Under the pieces are notes generated by a model that was not told the origin of the DNA, ran no database searches, and worked only from the letters and a program-made list of their open reading frames with translations. 64,000 bases of DNA from Phyto melanocephala. Lineage: Eukaryota; Arthropoda; Insecta; Diptera; Rhinophoridae. How positions within the stretch are numbered: position 1 is the first letter of the stretch; each line of letters opens with the position of its first letter. This document shows positions 12,295-23,031 of this stretch, one piece after another. The translations under genes were made by a program, and so were the position numbers. Location of the stretch: contig OW799237.1 of assembly GCA_941918925.1 (NCBI GenBank), forward strand, positions 96,755,015 through 96,819,014. Reading direction: 5' to 3'.

Positions 12295-12687
12295 ATACAT
12301 CATGCTAATGCTAACGTACAAAAATATCTTATGACTTCAAATTTGTAAGTGTAGTGTAGTGTAGTGTTGCAAATTCTTTGAGTACTCAATCTAAATAATG
12401 TAACGTAACTAAGTTTGAAATGCTGTAAATTTTTATTATTGTTCGAGTTAGAATATTTCGTTTTGTTTGTTTTGTTAACAACTGCAAAAAGCAATAAGTT
12501 TGTGTTGCAAGAATCCAAAACAAAGAACTAAATCTAAACTCGTTTAAGCCAAAAAAAACTTGCAGTTGATACTAAAATCTGAACACTTGATTTACATGAA
12601 AATATTACAAACTACCTTGTAAGAGTAAAAGTAGCAGAAGCATACGTAATAAAACAAGCAGTTAAAACATAATAGAAACAATAAAAA

Positions 12688-12895
12688 ATGTCAAACTCAA
12701 CAAAATCACTACAGCAACACAAATGGCACCAGCACCAAATGCCGAAACAAGAATTTCGAATGTTGCAGTTAATACGCCCCCAACAGCAAAAGTTTAAACA
12801 ATGGCAGCTTCAACATCAATGGTTGGTTGTGTCAGTTGTCATGTTGACACTTTTTACGGTTGCCATTGAAGGGATTACAGAAGAATTGTCACCAG
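12688..12895 (+). CDS. probable first coding exon of a host secreted or membrane protein
   Basis: The open frame starts at an ATG (context AAAAATG) and gives 69 residues plus one base before AG|GTAAGT at 12894-12900, a consensus donor in phase 1. Residues 1-45 are polar and rich in Q, H and K. Residues about 46-61 (LVVSVVMLTLFTVAIE, between W45 and GITEELSP) form a hydrophobic segment followed by acidic sequence. The layout fits a signal-anchor or a signal peptide with a long n-region, common in first exons of fly neuronal receptors and adhesion proteins. Base use is clearly less AT-biased than the flanks (CAG, CAA and CAC codons dominate). The frame runs past the donor into low-complexity sequence, as intron read-through does. 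I do not recognise the gene, and no later exon could be joined to it here. Confidence 0.5.
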
Positions 12896-13429
12896 GTAAG
12901 TGGGATAAAAGTTTTTTTCTTTTCGTTCTTTTTTTGTGTCCAAAAATAACTTTTTGTATGTAAACCAATAAAATCTTGTTAAATAAAATTGTAAATAGAT
13001 TTGTTCAGTTGACTTTTTTTTGGAAATTTCAATTTAAAAGACAACAATCGTTGTAAGGGATTGAAACTTGGTTTTGGTTAGATAAGTAACGCTGAGCGAT
13101 ATACAGGACATTTTTTTCTTCTTTAAATAGTACACGGGGAAAGATATACCGATGTAAGACATTCTTATGTTGTAATTATTAACCAAAAAATAGATTTTGA
13201 TTTTATTAAAGCTACTGAATATTTTTGTTTTTTTTTCTATCTTTTTTTTATTGCACATTTAGTATAATGATGCAATCTTTAGCAACACCAGGTAAAAAAG
13301 TCTACAGACTGTGTTTTTAGTTATTTGTTTTCTGATCCTCTGTCCTCTGTACAGAATTTTAGATTTTAGAAGGATATTATGTTTAAAATATTTTTTTATT
13401 GTTATAAATTTTGTAATATTCAATCAATA
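12896..13429. other. putative intron start, no other feature
   Basis: Sequence after the donor at 12896 is AT-rich with T-tracts and no recognisable exon or repeat until the MITE at 13430. A CAGGTAAA at about 13290 resembles a donor but follows no coding frame. Confidence 0.35.
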
Positions 13430-13634
13430 CAGGCATATTTATTTATCAGGTAGTCTTTATTCGTCAGCTGATTATTTTTTTTTTTACTAATTATAAACTT
13501 CAGCTGTCAAAGTCTATACATAAGAAAACACTTTCTCTTCTCTTATTTATTTCAAATGTCATACTTCATATATAAAGAATTAAACAAAAAAATTCTCTCC
13601 GATCAGCGGTTACCTAATGAATAAATATGCCTTG
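13430..13634. mobile_element. MITE group E, copy 1
   Basis: The inverted ends are GGCATATTTATTTATCAGGTAG on the left (described from its core GGCATATTTAT) and TACCTAATGAATAAATATGC with CCTTG on the right. Internal landmarks shared with the other copies are CGTCAGCTGATTATTTT, TTCAGCTGTCAAA, TTATTTCAAATGTC and CTCTCTCCGA. About 205 bp, no coding capacity. No clear target duplication flanks this copy. Other copies: 13949-15185, 32762-32945, 63689-63910. Confidence 0.8.
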
Positions 13635-13948
13635 ATGGGTATCATATGAAAGGGAATCATTCCTAGAAAAAATACAAATATTATTGCTTTAATACAAAAA
13701 AAATTGTTTATTAAGAAATGAATCCTTTCAAATCCTCTCAAAAATTTGTTTAAAATATATCGGCACAAATTGTGATATGTTATTTTGTATGTATATTTAA
13801 CTACACGTAAACGTTTTGAAGGACATTTTTTTCTACCGAATTAAAAAAAAAATTATATTATACGATTGTTGCTTTTCACGATACTAATAGAAGACAAATA
13901 CTGAAACACTGCCTTTGCTAACATACGGTATTTTTGTTTGTACAGAGT

Positions 13949-15185
13949 CAAGGCATATTTATTCATCAGGTAATTGCAATTCTTCAACAAATACTACAAC
14001 GCAAAAATATCAACAACAAAAAATAAAAGGAAGGAAAGCAAAAATAATTATTAATAATTTTAGGCAGATGAAAAAATAAATACTTTAAAGCAATATTAAA
14101 TTATCTTAACTGTTTAGGTTTAATAATAGTTGTGAGAATTGAAAAACTCATTGGACTTGGAAGACATGGTTGTTTGGCCATTGGTAACTTTTTTTAATGA
14201 TGTAAAAAAAAAATTTATATTATTTTTAATCTATGCTTTTAAGAGCTATCAAATGACAAACCAAGGTATTGTTAAGCCAAAATTACAACAAAGTTAACAA
14301 GTACAAAATCGCCAACGTTGACATAAAAAACTTTATTAGTTGGTAAATTAGCTGGAGCTGGAAAATAAGAATAATAAAACATCTCCACTGATAAGAATAT
14401 AGAACAGGGTCCTGTTCGCAAATTCATTGCTGCTCTGCATTAAGGTAGCAAACATTTAGAATATAAAATGATTAGCTAGCGGCGGAGCTTCTATCTTTTG
14501 GAACTGCCATTAAGTGTTAGTATTTAAAAAGTAAATATCGGGAAGCAATTATGTATTTCTGAACCGGCCCAAAATCTGCAAACCCATCTACAAATTGTAT
14601 AACTGAATTATTCTTATTTATACATAAAAATGTACATATATTATTGACTAGCTTGTGCCCGCGACTTCGTCTGCGTAGTTATCAGGATAAAACGTAGACT
14701 TAGGGCCATTATTACAACTTGCCTTCAGTTAAAGGCAGGATTTTGTCAGACTGACAACAAACAACAAAACAACAAAAATAAAAATATTTACAACACAAAC
14801 AAACCGTTTAGGATGTGTGATGATGAGTAATCCAACGACTTCGCGTTATTATCGTGATAAAAAGTAGCCTATGTGTTAATCTAGGTTGTTATCTATATAC
14901 GTGCCGAATTTTATTTAGTTCCATTTAGCCGTTTTTGCGTGATTGAGTAACAAATATCCAAACGTCCAAACTACAAACATTCACTTTTATTATATTAGTA
15001 GGATTTTTTTTCAAAAATAAAGAAAAATATAAAAAAAAATATAAATAAATTATTTAAATTACATTTATTTACTATTAATTTACAAACAAAAACGTAAATA
15101 AACTTGACATCTGAAATTTAAAATAAGTGAAGAAAAAAATAGTCAGCTGTTCAAATAGGAGTACCTGATGAATAAATTTGCCTTG
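13949..15185. mobile_element. MITE group E, copy 2, enlarged and flanked by a 9-bp duplication
   Basis: CAAGGCATATTTATTCATCA at the left end and TACCTGATGAATAAATTTGC plus CTTG at the right end are inverted partners. GTACAGAGT occurs directly outside both ends (13940-13948 and 15186-15194), a perfect 9-bp target duplication, so the whole 1,237 bp moved as a unit or was enlarged after insertion. Short group E internal matches (TCAGCTGTTCAAA near the right end) persist, but most of the interior is foreign, including the RTE-like repeat at 14648-15004. A 9-bp duplication suits Mutator-type elements; another copy (32762) is flanked by an imperfect 8-bp repeat, so the superfamily is open. Confidence 0.8.
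14648..15004 (+). mobile_element. RTE-like / SINE-like arthropod repeat
   Basis: It starts CTAGCTTGTGCCCGCGACTT, contains GATAAAAAGTAGCCTATGTG and GCCGTTTTTGCGTGATTGAG, and ends TTTTATTATATTAGTAGGAT. From memory, this ordered set of phrases is typical of a repeat very abundant in moths and butterflies and present in other arthropods, usually tied to RTE-type LINE 3' ends. An internal segment (about 14700-14830) is unlike that pattern and may be a separate insertion. Noncoding. It sits inside the group E element 13949-15185. Confidence 0.55.
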
Positions 15186-15344
15186 GTACAGAGTGTATTT
15201 TTAGACAGAAATAAAAAAAATTAATTAGAAGATAATAAAAAAAAACCCAAAAGTTTGACTTTATTATCTCACAAATTGTATGGCAATTTACTACTTAAGA
15301 AAAACTTTTGGTATATTGCCTCGGAGACGAAGCATTATAAGCGT

Positions 15345-15990
15345 AAAACTGGCTGTAAAATCTTGTACCATTATGTCGTGCATACCCCATTATATTTGTT
15401 CAATAATGCCGGCGAATGATGGCTTCTAAATGTCTAATTATTAATGATTTGTCAGCATTGACCAGAGGCTTGACGTAACCTCACAAAAAATAGTCCAAAG
15501 GTGTTAAATCATACGTTCGAAGTGTCCAATTTACAGGTTAATTTTTTGAGATAATTCTGATAACAAACGTTTGACTGAACAATGTAATTGTTTCGCTTGT
15601 TGAATGGTATGTTGCGCCGTCTTTTTAAAAATATTTATCCTTTATATGATTTAGAATGATGTGAGCTATAAAAAAAACTAACCAGTCATTTACCTGTAGC
15701 ATTCGCCATTCACAAATAAGTTTACACCGGTTTCAACATTAAAGACAAATGATCCGCTGACGTCTTTAGCATGTAAACCGCACCAAAGAGTGACTTTTTC
15801 TGAGTGCAATGGTGTCTTCAGTGTCTCTTACAAGATTTGTGCTTTCTCCAAAAATGATAATTATGCTTGTTAGCGTACCTGTTAGGCAAAAAATGAGCCT
15901 CAACACATAAAATAATTCGACTATAAAAATAAGGTTCAACTTCTCAACAAAGGCTGAGAATTATGGAAATATATTTCCATTGTACGTAAA
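15345..15990 (-). pseudogene. decayed DDE_3 mariner-type transposase
   Basis: Minus-strand remnants in order: VEAHFLPNRYANKHNYHFW (about 15925-15860, the first catalytic region), LHSEKVTLWCGL (about 15820-15775), NGECYR (about 15705), a broken central part, then YFL-GYVKPLVNADKSL (about 15510-15450) and a short tail toward 15345. The amino-terminal DNA-binding half is not seen. Numerous stops and frameshifts show an old copy. It is related to, but distinct from, groups A-C. Confidence 0.75.
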
Positions 15991-16057
15991 TATTGTCTTT
16001 GCATGCTGATTTGCCAAAGTAAACTAAAAAAAATAGTTATTAAATATTATAGCTAGT

Positions 16058-16308
16058 TTTACAGTTGTCTCTCTTGGGTGAGCTGGTTGACTAGTCAGTA
16101 GTGTGCTGGTCTTCTAGTTTGGGGGTTGCAAGTTCGATTCCCGCCAGAGACTGGTCTCTGATTCTCCTTCTCTTCTATTCTAACTATTTCTATTCTATCT
16201 TTATTTCTATATTAAGAAGTCACAATGTACCATAACGGTCTACGGGTGAGGGAATGAGGGTAACTTTGCACCAGCCTTACCAACCTACCTACCTTTACAG
16301 TTGTCTCT
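16058..16308 (+). mobile_element. tRNA-derived SINE, copy 1, with 15-bp target duplication
   Basis: TTTACAGTTGTCTCT occurs at 16058-16072 and again at 16294-16308, a perfect 15-bp target duplication bounding a 221-bp body. The head has RNA polymerase III promoter elements: a TGAGCTGG-type A box near 16079 and a B box AGTTCGATTCCC near 16131, in a tRNA-like context (GGGGGTTGCAAGTTCGATTC). The body continues with a TTCT/TATT-rich middle and ends ACCAACCTACCTACC. Its 3' tail differs from that of copy 2 (33777), so the two belong to different subfamilies. Confidence 0.88.
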
Positions 16309-19300
16309 ATCGGAAGTTCTGTACGTCTACAAATATAGTCTATATAATACTTATGTAAAAGCTTTTACAGGAAAAAATTACAACTTTGGAATATTTGGTT
16401 TGAAAATTTTGTTGTTAAAATGACATTGAGAGGAAATTATTTGCAAACCTAAAATTGATTTTGGTTACGGAAAAAAATTCAGGAAGAGCTACCAACTTTA
16501 GATTACATCATATACCGAAACAGGCATGTACCCGTTACGAGTAAAGGTCATGCAAGATGCTACCATTCCGAATCTGCTATTTGTTATGCACTCGTTGATG
16601 CTAAATCATTTGGAACAGATATGCAGTTAAGCATCGCATAAAAATAATAAAATTTCTATAATTTTGATTAAAAAGTGTTTGAATACAAACTAAATTGGAA
16701 ATGTTATTTGGAGGTCAATGCAACCGAATTCTGCAACTGTTTTTCTGGTTGAGTTGTTAAAACTCGCTGCAGTTAACCAATCACCTCAAAGTCAACATAA
16801 TACAGTCTACTCGTCAAACAAATACTGATATATGAGGTTGAGTCATTGAAAAAAATTACAGCGAAAACACAGCGGCACTATCAACGATATCATTTTTCAT
16901 ACGAAAATTTTATAATACTTTTTTCAATATCTTTCAGATAGCTGATTTCATTTCATATTTTGATTTTTTTTAAACAACCAACAATAACTGTAACCCTCTT
17001 TTTAAGTCAGATTCCAACTCACTGAAGACCTAAATATTTAAAGGTGTTAATAGCGGAATAACCGATTTGTAAATTACTATCAGCATACGTATTAATGAAG
17101 TGTATAAACATACTTGTCTATACCGCTTGTTCTCTTGTCCACATTTTGTATAAAGATTTTCTTTTGTTGTACAATAAAATACCCCAACTGATGAAAAACA
17201 AAAATATCTTCACCCTAAAATGTCAATAATTATTAAATCTATATTTGTGCTTAGAAGACATTAATTAAAATCTATGGTGCAACTTTTACTGTTTCCCCTT
17301 GAAATATGAAAAGAAAATAATAATAAATACTAAAACCATAAATTAAAAAATCGTTCCCCCCCAAAGAAAATTATTTTCCCCAACAACGAAAGACAAAAGC
17401 TTTTTTATAAGGAGAATATCAAAACCTTTTCCTTTTATTTGAAAACAAAAGAAACCCTCCAAACAATTTTTAGCAAAATTTAAGGTGACATTATTATTAA
17501 TGATAAAATATAAAAGGTTTTTCCAAAATTTTTGCTCTTTTAAAGTGTGTTAGTGTAAGCAGTACGTGCATGGAAAATATGTACGTATATGAATCTGTTG
17601 TATATACCGAGAGAAATTTAGTTAAATAGTGTTACATTTCTTAGTAAAATTTAAATGTTTTTTCATACATGTTTTTGTTAGATCATGAAAATTTGAATTT
17701 AAACACATCCTAAATAATTGGTTTTAATCTTACTTATGTTGTGATAAAGTTTTATTTATATTCGGGACATATTTTGTCTATCCAGGTACCTGTTGTGTCT
17801 ACTCCTTTTAAAATATTGAAATACTTACCAAAGGGCTGTCTTTTCACTATAAAATACAAATGCTTTGGTTAGAATCATAACAGGGCTTAGGTTTCCAAAT
17901 CGTGGAAGTACCGACCAAACTAGACTTTATTAAAAATAATTAAATTAATTAGATGCGATAAAGGCTTTGGCTCTTAATCGACACAAATTATTGGTAGGGG
18001 AAAACATAGTAAAAAAATAATACCCGTAAGATGAATGCCTTGGCTCTCTATCAGATATATAATCCGAGGATGTTAGTTGTAAGGCTCCCAGTCAACTTAA
18101 TACTTTTATAACTACTAAATACAATACGACAACTTAGAAACCTTGTAAAACTGCCTTCAACTGATAACTATAATTCGCTAGGATAAATGCGAACTACTAT
18201 TGAAAGGCAAATGCCTTTTACTTCAGCTCTTGGTAAGTAAAGTTGCAGATAAAACTTGATAATGTCTCGCTTTTACTTAACAACATACTTTTCAATGACT
18301 ATTACATAGCGTCTGTCTTACTAAGAAGTGTTTTACTAATGACTTGATTTATAATGTGATACATAAGAACTTATTATTCAGACATTTGCTTAGATACAAA
18401 CACAATACAATTGCTTATTGCAAAATATGTTAGAAACCATTCAAGTACATAACTTATTAGAATTCTTATTTAGTTAAATAGAGCAGTTCCTTGGCATGCT
18501 AATGGCTTATGAATTATCAAAGGTTTTTAAAAATAACGTACAGCGCAAAAATCTAACCGAATTTTTTTCTGAACTTAACGACTTCTGTAAGTCCATAACA
18601 TTAATTGGTTATTTATGTCATTAAAAACATGAACTTATTTACTGGTTCAAAAGCAGGTCCCTAAGCTAGCATAGTAAGTACTTATTTCAAAGGTTCATAA
18701 TATTATCTAGGTACCGTATGGAAATTCCGCCGTAAGAGAACTTAAATTATCGTAGCCAACTTATTTGGAGTATGTTTTTCTCCGATTATTCATCTTAGAA
18801 TAATAGAGTTTTCAAAAAGTAATCTCTTTAAACCTACTTCTAAGTAAAGGATTATTTCACCGTAGCCTGTCCAATGATAATGGAGGCCTGCCATTTACAG
18901 TTGTCAAGGAACAATACATTCATATGATTATAATTCGCCTGTTGATTGTGACTGTAAAAGGTTTTTGTGATTCTGGCTTTTGTTTGATTCCATTGATGAC
19001 CTAGAACTTCAGTTGGCTTATTTTTTTAGGTGGAGTTTTCAAAAGCCTAAAGTGTCAAGTTTGGATACCTTACTGAATCACTTTTTCTCCCATGTAATAT
19101 ATTCGAATTTAACAAAAACTCAAGTGGAATTTTTTTCAAACTTTCCTAATTAACATAAGGCTCAAATAAATATTAAAATTGTGAAAAAACTTTGCCAAAC
19201 AAATACTGGAATATCACGAATAAATCCAAGGTGGATAAACAAGGTACTTGGTACCAACTTTTCTTATTCCTTTTTCTGCATCTGTCAAACTTAATTTTTT

Positions 19301-19490
19301 TATTTTTTTCTGCAATAAATAAAAATTAAAATAATTAAGATTAAAGAAAAAAGAAAAATATTTATTTTAATACAAAATCAATGTATTCTCTATATGTTGT
19401 GTTTGTTGCCTTGATGCATACATACATACCTTGTGAATATAACTTGAATAAAAAAGAATATAATAAATATTTTAGTGTCAGAATTTTGCC
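16309..19490. other. no gene seen (3.2 kb)
   Basis: AT-rich sequence with few open frames. I found no convincing coding block, inverted repeat or family match. Some parts (about 16440-17080 and 17760-18900) are less A/T-monotonous and may be old transposon dust. Confidence 0.4.
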
Positions 19491-20644
19491 ATCTAAAGCA
19501 ATGATGCGCTCCAACATGGCACCACCAACATGGCACCGTTAGAGATTTTTCTTGAATCGGAAGACCACAAGTAATTGGTGCTGCAAAAACTATTGAACGT
19601 GTAGAGCAAAAGTTAACTAACTTTCTGCTTAGCCAGCTGGGACGTCAGTATGGTGCACATTTTAAAAACCAATTACTTGTCTTTCCACATAAGATGCAAT
19701 TAGTGCAAGTACAAAATCCTGCAGATCATCGAAGACTTCTAAATTTTGCAGTTAAATTTTAAAATATAGCCAGAACTGAAATAAACTTTACTGCAAATCT
19801 TATTATGATGAATAAGGCTCTTTTTCATTTTAATTATTTTATTAATAAGCAGAACTATAGGCTATGGGGTTTTTGAAAGTCCAAAAACTTATCATTAACT
19901 CCAATCATAGCCCATCAGGTTCAATGTGTGGTCTGGAATTATAAAGGAAAATATCATTGATCCCTACTTTTTGGAAAATTAAGATGAAACTGATGTAACA
20001 GTAACGGTGTCCGTTACTGATATAAAACCTTTAACGTCCTGCTCTTGAAAACATATTTGAGATGTGGTAGAAAGAGCCACTCCATACACTGTCCGAGATA
20101 TAATGGCACTTTTAAATAAAATTACTTTATTAATAAGCAGAACTATAGGATATGGGGCTTCTGAAAGTCTAAAAGCTTATCATGCACGCCAATCATAATC
20201 TATTAGGTTTAAAGTGTGGTCTGGAAATATATATAAAAATATCATTGATCCCTACTTTTTAGAAAATTAAGATGAAAGTGATGTAACAGTAATGGTGTCG
20301 GTTTATGATACAAAACTTTTAACGCCCTGCTCTTGAAAACAGATTTGAGATGTGGTTTCAGCAGCCACTCCTCACACTGTCCGAAACACAATGGCACTTT
20401 TAAATAAAATTTTTGAAGGAATAATGTCCATATTACTTATTATTCAATTATTAATCGGCTATTGCGTTAGCCATTGTTTTTAATGTAGTTTGAAGAAGCG
20501 AGTATATGTGAACAAGCCCCAGACAATCCTTGAACTCAGGGGCAATATTTTTGTAGAAAATCGAGCCAAAAAATTTTTAAGATGTTATAAAAAATTCTCT
20601 AAAAGAAAACCTATCATTGCGAATCTGAAAATGGAATTTATTTC
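19491..20644 (+). pseudogene. rearranged DDE_3 mariner-type transposase (group F)
   Basis: Plus-strand protein remnants, not in the usual order. A fragment resembling the DGAP.HWHR/FLNR part of the catalytic domain comes first (MAPPTWHR-RFFLNRK, about 19520). Then the linker KTIERVEQKL, PHKMQLVQVQNPADHRR and LNFAVKF (19590-19760), followed by the first catalytic region decayed to MMNKALFHFNYFINKQNYRLWG. The segment from NKQNYRLWG through PYFLEN to HTVRNTMALLNK is present twice in tandem. After the second copy comes KKRVYVNKPQTILELRGNI (about 20500-20555). First-strand Asp is lost (NKA for DEA). Stops throughout. A LINE tail interrupts it at 20645. Confidence 0.8.
19841..20416 (+). repeat. tandem duplication, two units of 288 bp
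   Basis: ATTAATAAGCAGAACTATAG starts at both 19841 and 20129, and both units end in ATGGCACTTTTAAATAAAAT. The units are perhaps 88-90% alike by eye, so the duplication is old, though younger than the decay of the surrounding transposase it duplicates. Confidence 0.85.
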
Positions 20645-20906
20645 AGTGACATTAGGTTAGGTTAGGTTGAAAAGGAGGGGTATAAAAGGCCAAACCCATG
20701 ACAGGTATACACCTATGCCCAGTTGGCATGTTGTGCGCTCCATGTGGAAAACGGTATTCCCAAACAAAAACCCATAAACATAATTTCCCATAAATAACGG
20801 ACTAGTCCAAGAAACCAGTCCCCTCAATGTAACGCCTTATGGATCTCCAGTTCGAGTTCCCCAGGTATTCCAAGTTCGGCATATTATCTACTGTAAAGTG
20901 ACATTA
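20645..20906 (-). mobile_element. very short 3' end of an I-clade LINE with 10-bp target duplication
   Basis: AGTGACATTA lies at 20645-20654 and 20897-20906, a perfect target duplication around a 242-bp insert. The insert reads, on the minus strand, the last codons and 3' untranslated region of the LINE at 61215-62007 and ends in a CCTAA-type tail. Over about 235 bp I count only about three differences between the two copies, so both are recent. It is dead on arrival: only the 3' end was copied. Confidence 0.92.
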
Positions 20907-20989
20907 TTTTCCATACTTAGTTTACATTGCAACTTACTAGTTGAAGTCTGAGGGAGATATCGAGGTTGCTGGTGGTATTGACGGGTTAG

Positions 20990-21343
20990 TGAATGTCAGG
21001 CAAACATGCAAGTCGACTAGGACTTCAATCGAACGACCATTCTTGCAACTGTCTGGATAGGGATGAGGAGGAATCGAATGTCCTGCACTGGCGGCTAAGA
21101 AACACAGACTTCTGGGCAAACATGTATGTACTAGATGGCCTCTCTGTGATATCTGAAGTTGGACTGAAGTATCTACTGAGATACCTCACGGCCACGGGGT
21201 GGATCTAGTACCCTTACTCTTGGATTTAATCTGAGATACATTCGAACTGACGAGTGATGTGGTCCTGTCAAAACGGTGTCATACAGACTCCACTTGACTG
21301 CTTGCGTGCAGTGAACTACCACGTTAACCAACCAACCTAGTTT
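20990..21343 (+). pseudogene. 3' end of another RNase H-type LINE
   Basis: The plus-strand frame carries SCNCLDRDEEESNVLH, resembling a C-x2-C...H knuckle with its first part eroded, then ISEVGLKYLLRYLTATGWI and a stop at 21208. In R1/I-type LINEs the ORF ends in a similar RFxxxTGW motif. The 3' region ends ACCAACCAACCTAG near 21343. It lies 90 bp from, and in opposite orientation to, the LINE tail at 20645-20906. GC content is well above the surroundings. Confidence 0.65.
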
Positions 21344-23031
21344 AAAAAATTTAATTTTTTTTATAATCTAAAAAGAAAATAATTCACAAAAATATATAAA
21401 CAGAAGATTTATTAAATTTTAAATCCTACGGTGAATTTTTGCCCTCTCCGTAATTTTATATTTTATAACTGGTGTGTAGATTACCTATCTGGCTATAAAA
21501 TTTAGACATAGTTTTTCAGTTTATTGTACTCTTACAAATTATATACTGCTTTACTCCAATTAATTTCAGTGTACAGTCTCTTTGTTCACATCCCAATCAA
21601 ACCGTCTCATATTTCAACCCGAAAAGAACAATTATTTTAAAAGACTTTTAAGTTCATTATGGAATATTTTTGAGGAGTGAGGTCAAACCATTATAAATTT
21701 TTTAAACATTTTGATAATTTTGTATAATGGACATTATTACAAAGTGTTGCCAATGTAATGCAATTATTATCATATTAAAGACATTTACAAAAAGTTTTTA
21801 TGTAATAATTTATACATGGGAAAAAATCTATATTGTATTTAAATAAACTTAAATTGTATTTAAATTATGACTTCCAATTAAAAATATTTATACAAGCATT
21901 TATTTTTTAAGAAAAAAATCAAATTGTTTAAAATTCATTTGGCAACCCTTAAAAAGTACATTTTTCTTTATCTTTTGTTTACGGTGGTATGTAACATAAT
22001 TTACCACACCATCTAGAGATGAGTTGAAGAGTAAATGGACGTGGACGCTAGTAAGAATATATTGATAAATGGTAAAAAGTCATTAGAAAATTATAATGAT
22101 TATTACATTATACTCAAGTGTAAAAGCAAAATGAAAAAAGAAATATACAAAATTATTAATAATGACAAGACAAATGAGCTGTTTAAGCCCAACGACCACA
22201 ACAGTATGACACAAACTCCCTGGAATTAAATAGTCAGTTAAAAATATATTCTTTTTTCGTTTTATTTTTGCGTATAAACATTGACTTGAAATTCATAAAC
22301 TTCAAGTGACATTTTTCAAATTACTTTCCTTTAATCGTCCCTTTAAAAGTGAGTAAATCTTAAAGAGGGTACATAATCGTACGTAAAATCTTTTAATGGT
22401 TATTTTATTTAAGAAAAAAAAATAAATTAATTATTTTATAGGAAAGTGTCAATGATTGTTAATCATCAACAAGCAGAAACTGCCAAAGTGTATTAAAAAC
22501 ATAAAAGAAGAAGGCATTGTTTTAGAGGTCTCTAAAAGGGTACTAAAAAGGTTGGTGATGGGTCTATAAATGAAAGGTTAAGATTTTTTAGTTGTAGATA
22601 AAATAAATGTAATTAAGATGTGCCTTTGGAATAAAATGTTACACAAAAACTTTAATCAGCGGTAGCTGAAGATGGCCTTCTTTATAGAAATAAATTTGTG
22701 TGTTAGGTTAAGCTGTATAAAGAATTTTTAAAATTGTTTGCTTTAGTAGGTTAGAATAAAGGAAAATTGGTTTAAAATAATTCAATGAAGATATTTTACT
22801 AAATATAAAAAAAAGAAATTAAATTAAATAAAAATATTAAGAGTTGCCTAAACCCATAAAGAAGTTTAGTCCACATATCTTGCTTTTGTTGTAAAAAATA
22901 ATAACATTAATGTTATTGTTGTTGTTTTACTATGATATAAAAAAATGCATTGCATTACCGGATTAAAATACAGAAAGTTGAGCCAATTTTTTCCGACTCC
23001 TATAACATTCATTAAATTGGAATAAACGTCA
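21344..23031. other. no gene recognised
   Basis: AT-rich. One 64-codon frame at 22035-22229 (MDVDASKNILINGKK...) is K/N/I-rich in keeping with local base composition. I see no splice signals or homology to support it. No inverted repeats noted. Confidence 0.4.

Noticed and set aside
16131..16142. tRNA gene from the B-box and tRNA-like head (also at 33822 and 53020)
   Set aside because: The fold is degenerate, no complete acceptor stem is visible, and three dispersed copies with long tails and one 15-bp target duplication identify SINEs.
22035..22229. 64-codon frame MDVDASKNILINGKK
   Set aside because: Composition matches random AT-rich sequence; no homology recognised and no flanking splice signals.
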